Part shown: positions 5,846 to 6,757 of the stretch, piece after piece
Layout of the letters: every line of letters starts with the position of its first letter
Numbering within the stretch: the stretch's first letter is position 1
NCBI GenBank assembly: GCA_007132365.1
Contig: SLOS01000124.1
Coordinates: forward strand, 1 to 6,757
From: Bacteroidales bacterium
GTDB taxonomy: Bacteria; Bacteroidota; Bacteroidia; Bacteroidales; PUMT01
DNA length: 6,757 nucleotides
Direction of reading: 5' to 3'
Translations under genes and position numbers: made by a program
The notes under the pieces: model-generated
What the model was told of the DNA's origin: nothing
The model's database searches: none
The model's input: the letters and a program-made list of their open reading frames with translations, nothing else

Positions 5846-6757
5846 TCAGGGCAGGTCATTTATATCGATTATTTTAACATCTGTATAGTAGAACTGCAAT
5901 ATATCAATAAAATTATATCCCCTTGCTGCCATCTCCATGGCTCCCTCCTGGCAAAGTCCGGCCCCGTGGCCGTGCCCCCTGCCCTTTATAAGAATATGCT
6001 TTCCGGGGTTTTGCGCTTCAATATCAAAGAATGCAGACCTTAAGTTCCAGTCACTTCTTATTTTACTGAATGGAATACTAAAACTGCCGATACTGTAATT
6101 GACAAACCGGCGATGTTGACTGAAGTTAAATATATTATTATCTGCATGACCGCTGATTCTCTCAAAACCCATATCTGCAAGATATGATCCCCAATCTGCT
6201 GCATCAACCCTCCTCTGCCATACAGCACTTCGTCTTGACCGGCAATACGGATCAATCACTGAACGAAGATAAGGCCTGTACACGAGCCATACCTCCTCTG
6301 AATTAACAGTTTGTCCCCCGCAATTGGAATGAAATGCGGCAGTAATAAGATTGTTGTCGCCGTAGGTTAAAACCATCCCCGATGTGCCAGTTACCGCTTC
6401 ATAAACAGTCCTGTTCCCTGTCAGGAGGCCTTTGTAAACCTGGCAATGAACCTCATCACAAAGATTGAAGCCCTCGTCAGCATGCCTGTAAAGGTTACCA
6501 TAAAGATAGGTTCTCGAAATTATTGCCTGTGCCTTATAAAATTCAGGATGAAACCCCAGACCGGCCTCAGCCTCAACAACACCGGCAAGATAGAGCTCCC
6601 CGCGAACAGCATTGAGGACCTTGATACGGCCAAAATCAACACTCAAATTAATGCTGCCGTGATAATAGCCTCTTTCCATTGAAGGATCTACTGACCTGAT
6701 GCTGAATTGCCCATCATCATCAATGGCATTGAAGGAAACTGAGGTAAAAAAACCCAG
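5846..6757 (-). CDS. SpoIID/LytB domain protein, putative peptidoglycan lytic transglycosylase, 5'-truncated by window edge
   Basis: The frame stays open for 26 codons upstream of the ATG at 6679 to the window edge (…FTSVSFNAIDDDGQFSIR…), and this upstream part looks like real family sequence, so the ATG is internal. The visible part is 303 residues with the true C-terminus. Counting from the Met at 6679, the SpoIID core starts at ELYLAGVVEAEAG (28-40), where Glu38 aligns with the catalytic glutamate of SpoIID. It continues with KAQAIISRTY (49-58), a His/Cys cluster (His66, Cys74, Cys79) at the place of the zinc site of clostridial SpoIID, FHSNCGGQT (116-124), and ends with the RGHGHGAGLCQEGA motif (234-247) and the ILQFYYTDV tail. 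SpoIID cleaves glycan strands lacking stem peptides. In a Gram-negative organism without sporulation the role is probably cell-wall turnover. It precedes gldF by 47 bases (from ATG 5798) and may share its transcript. Confidence 0.93.
   Translation of the reverse strand: MGFFTSVSFNAIDDDGQFSIRSVDPSMERGYYHGSINLSVDFGRIKVLNAVRGELYLAGVVEAEAGLGFHPEFYKAQAIISRTYLYGNLYRHADEGFNLCDEVHCQVYKGLLTGNRTVYEAVTGTSGMVLTYGDNNLITAAFHSNCGGQTVNSEEVWLVYRPYLRSVIDPYCRSRRSAVWQRRVDAADWGSYLADMGFERISGHADNNIFNFSQHRRFVNYSIGSFSIPFSKIRSDWNLRSAFFDIEAQNPGKHILIKGRGHGHGAGLCQEGAMEMAARGYNFIDILQFYYTDVKIIDINDLP

Noticed and set aside
1..6757. Mobile elements, CRISPR arrays, tRNA genes, or defence or biosynthetic islands
   Set aside because: No terminal inverted repeats, regularly spaced repeats, transposase or recombinase motifs, or cloverleaf-like sequences were seen. 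The genes are conserved core functions tightly packed on one strand.

Overview
The window looks like a piece of a Bacteroidetes (Bacteroidota) chromosome, most likely a Bacteroidales/Marinilabiliales-type organism. The reasons are a GldF-GldG gliding-type ABC transporter pair, a beta clamp with the Bacteroidetes-style C-terminus (acidic stretch, then LLMLLMPMMINI), moderate GC content and start codons without clear Shine-Dalgarno sequences. All seven genes lie on the minus strand, so transcription runs from high to low coordinates. Coding density is very high and the only sizeable intergenic gap is 2209-2349.

Envelope block (6757 down to 2350). The first gene is a SpoIID/LytB-family protein, a putative peptidoglycan lytic transglycosylase whose 5' end lies outside the window. 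It is followed closely by gldF (six-helix ABC-2 permease), gldG (large extracytoplasmic domain held by a membrane segment at each end) and a single-pass membrane protein resembling the DUF4340 family. gldF, gldG and the DUF4340-like gene are separated by only 5 and 15 bases, so they are probably one operon coding for an ABC-type envelope complex. The ATPase (GldA) is not encoded here and must come from elsewhere.

Replication/housekeeping block (2208 down to 1). After a 141-base AT-rich gap that holds a weak terminator-like signal and a plausible Bacteroidetes promoter comes dnaN (DNA polymerase III beta clamp). Four bases later is a DnaQ-type DEDDh 3'-5' exonuclease with an ExoX-like C-terminal domain. 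Fourteen bases after that is a fumarylacetoacetate-hydrolase-family enzyme, cut by the left edge of the window.

I see no tRNA or rRNA genes, mobile elements, CRISPR arrays or defence systems. This is a conserved core region and not an accessory island. The most noteworthy points are the DUF4340-like third partner of GldFG, a G8 homopolymer inside that gene that could cause on/off slippage, the close linkage of a clamp gene with a stand-alone exonuclease, and a SpoIID-type enzyme in a Gram-negative, presumably non-sporulating organism.
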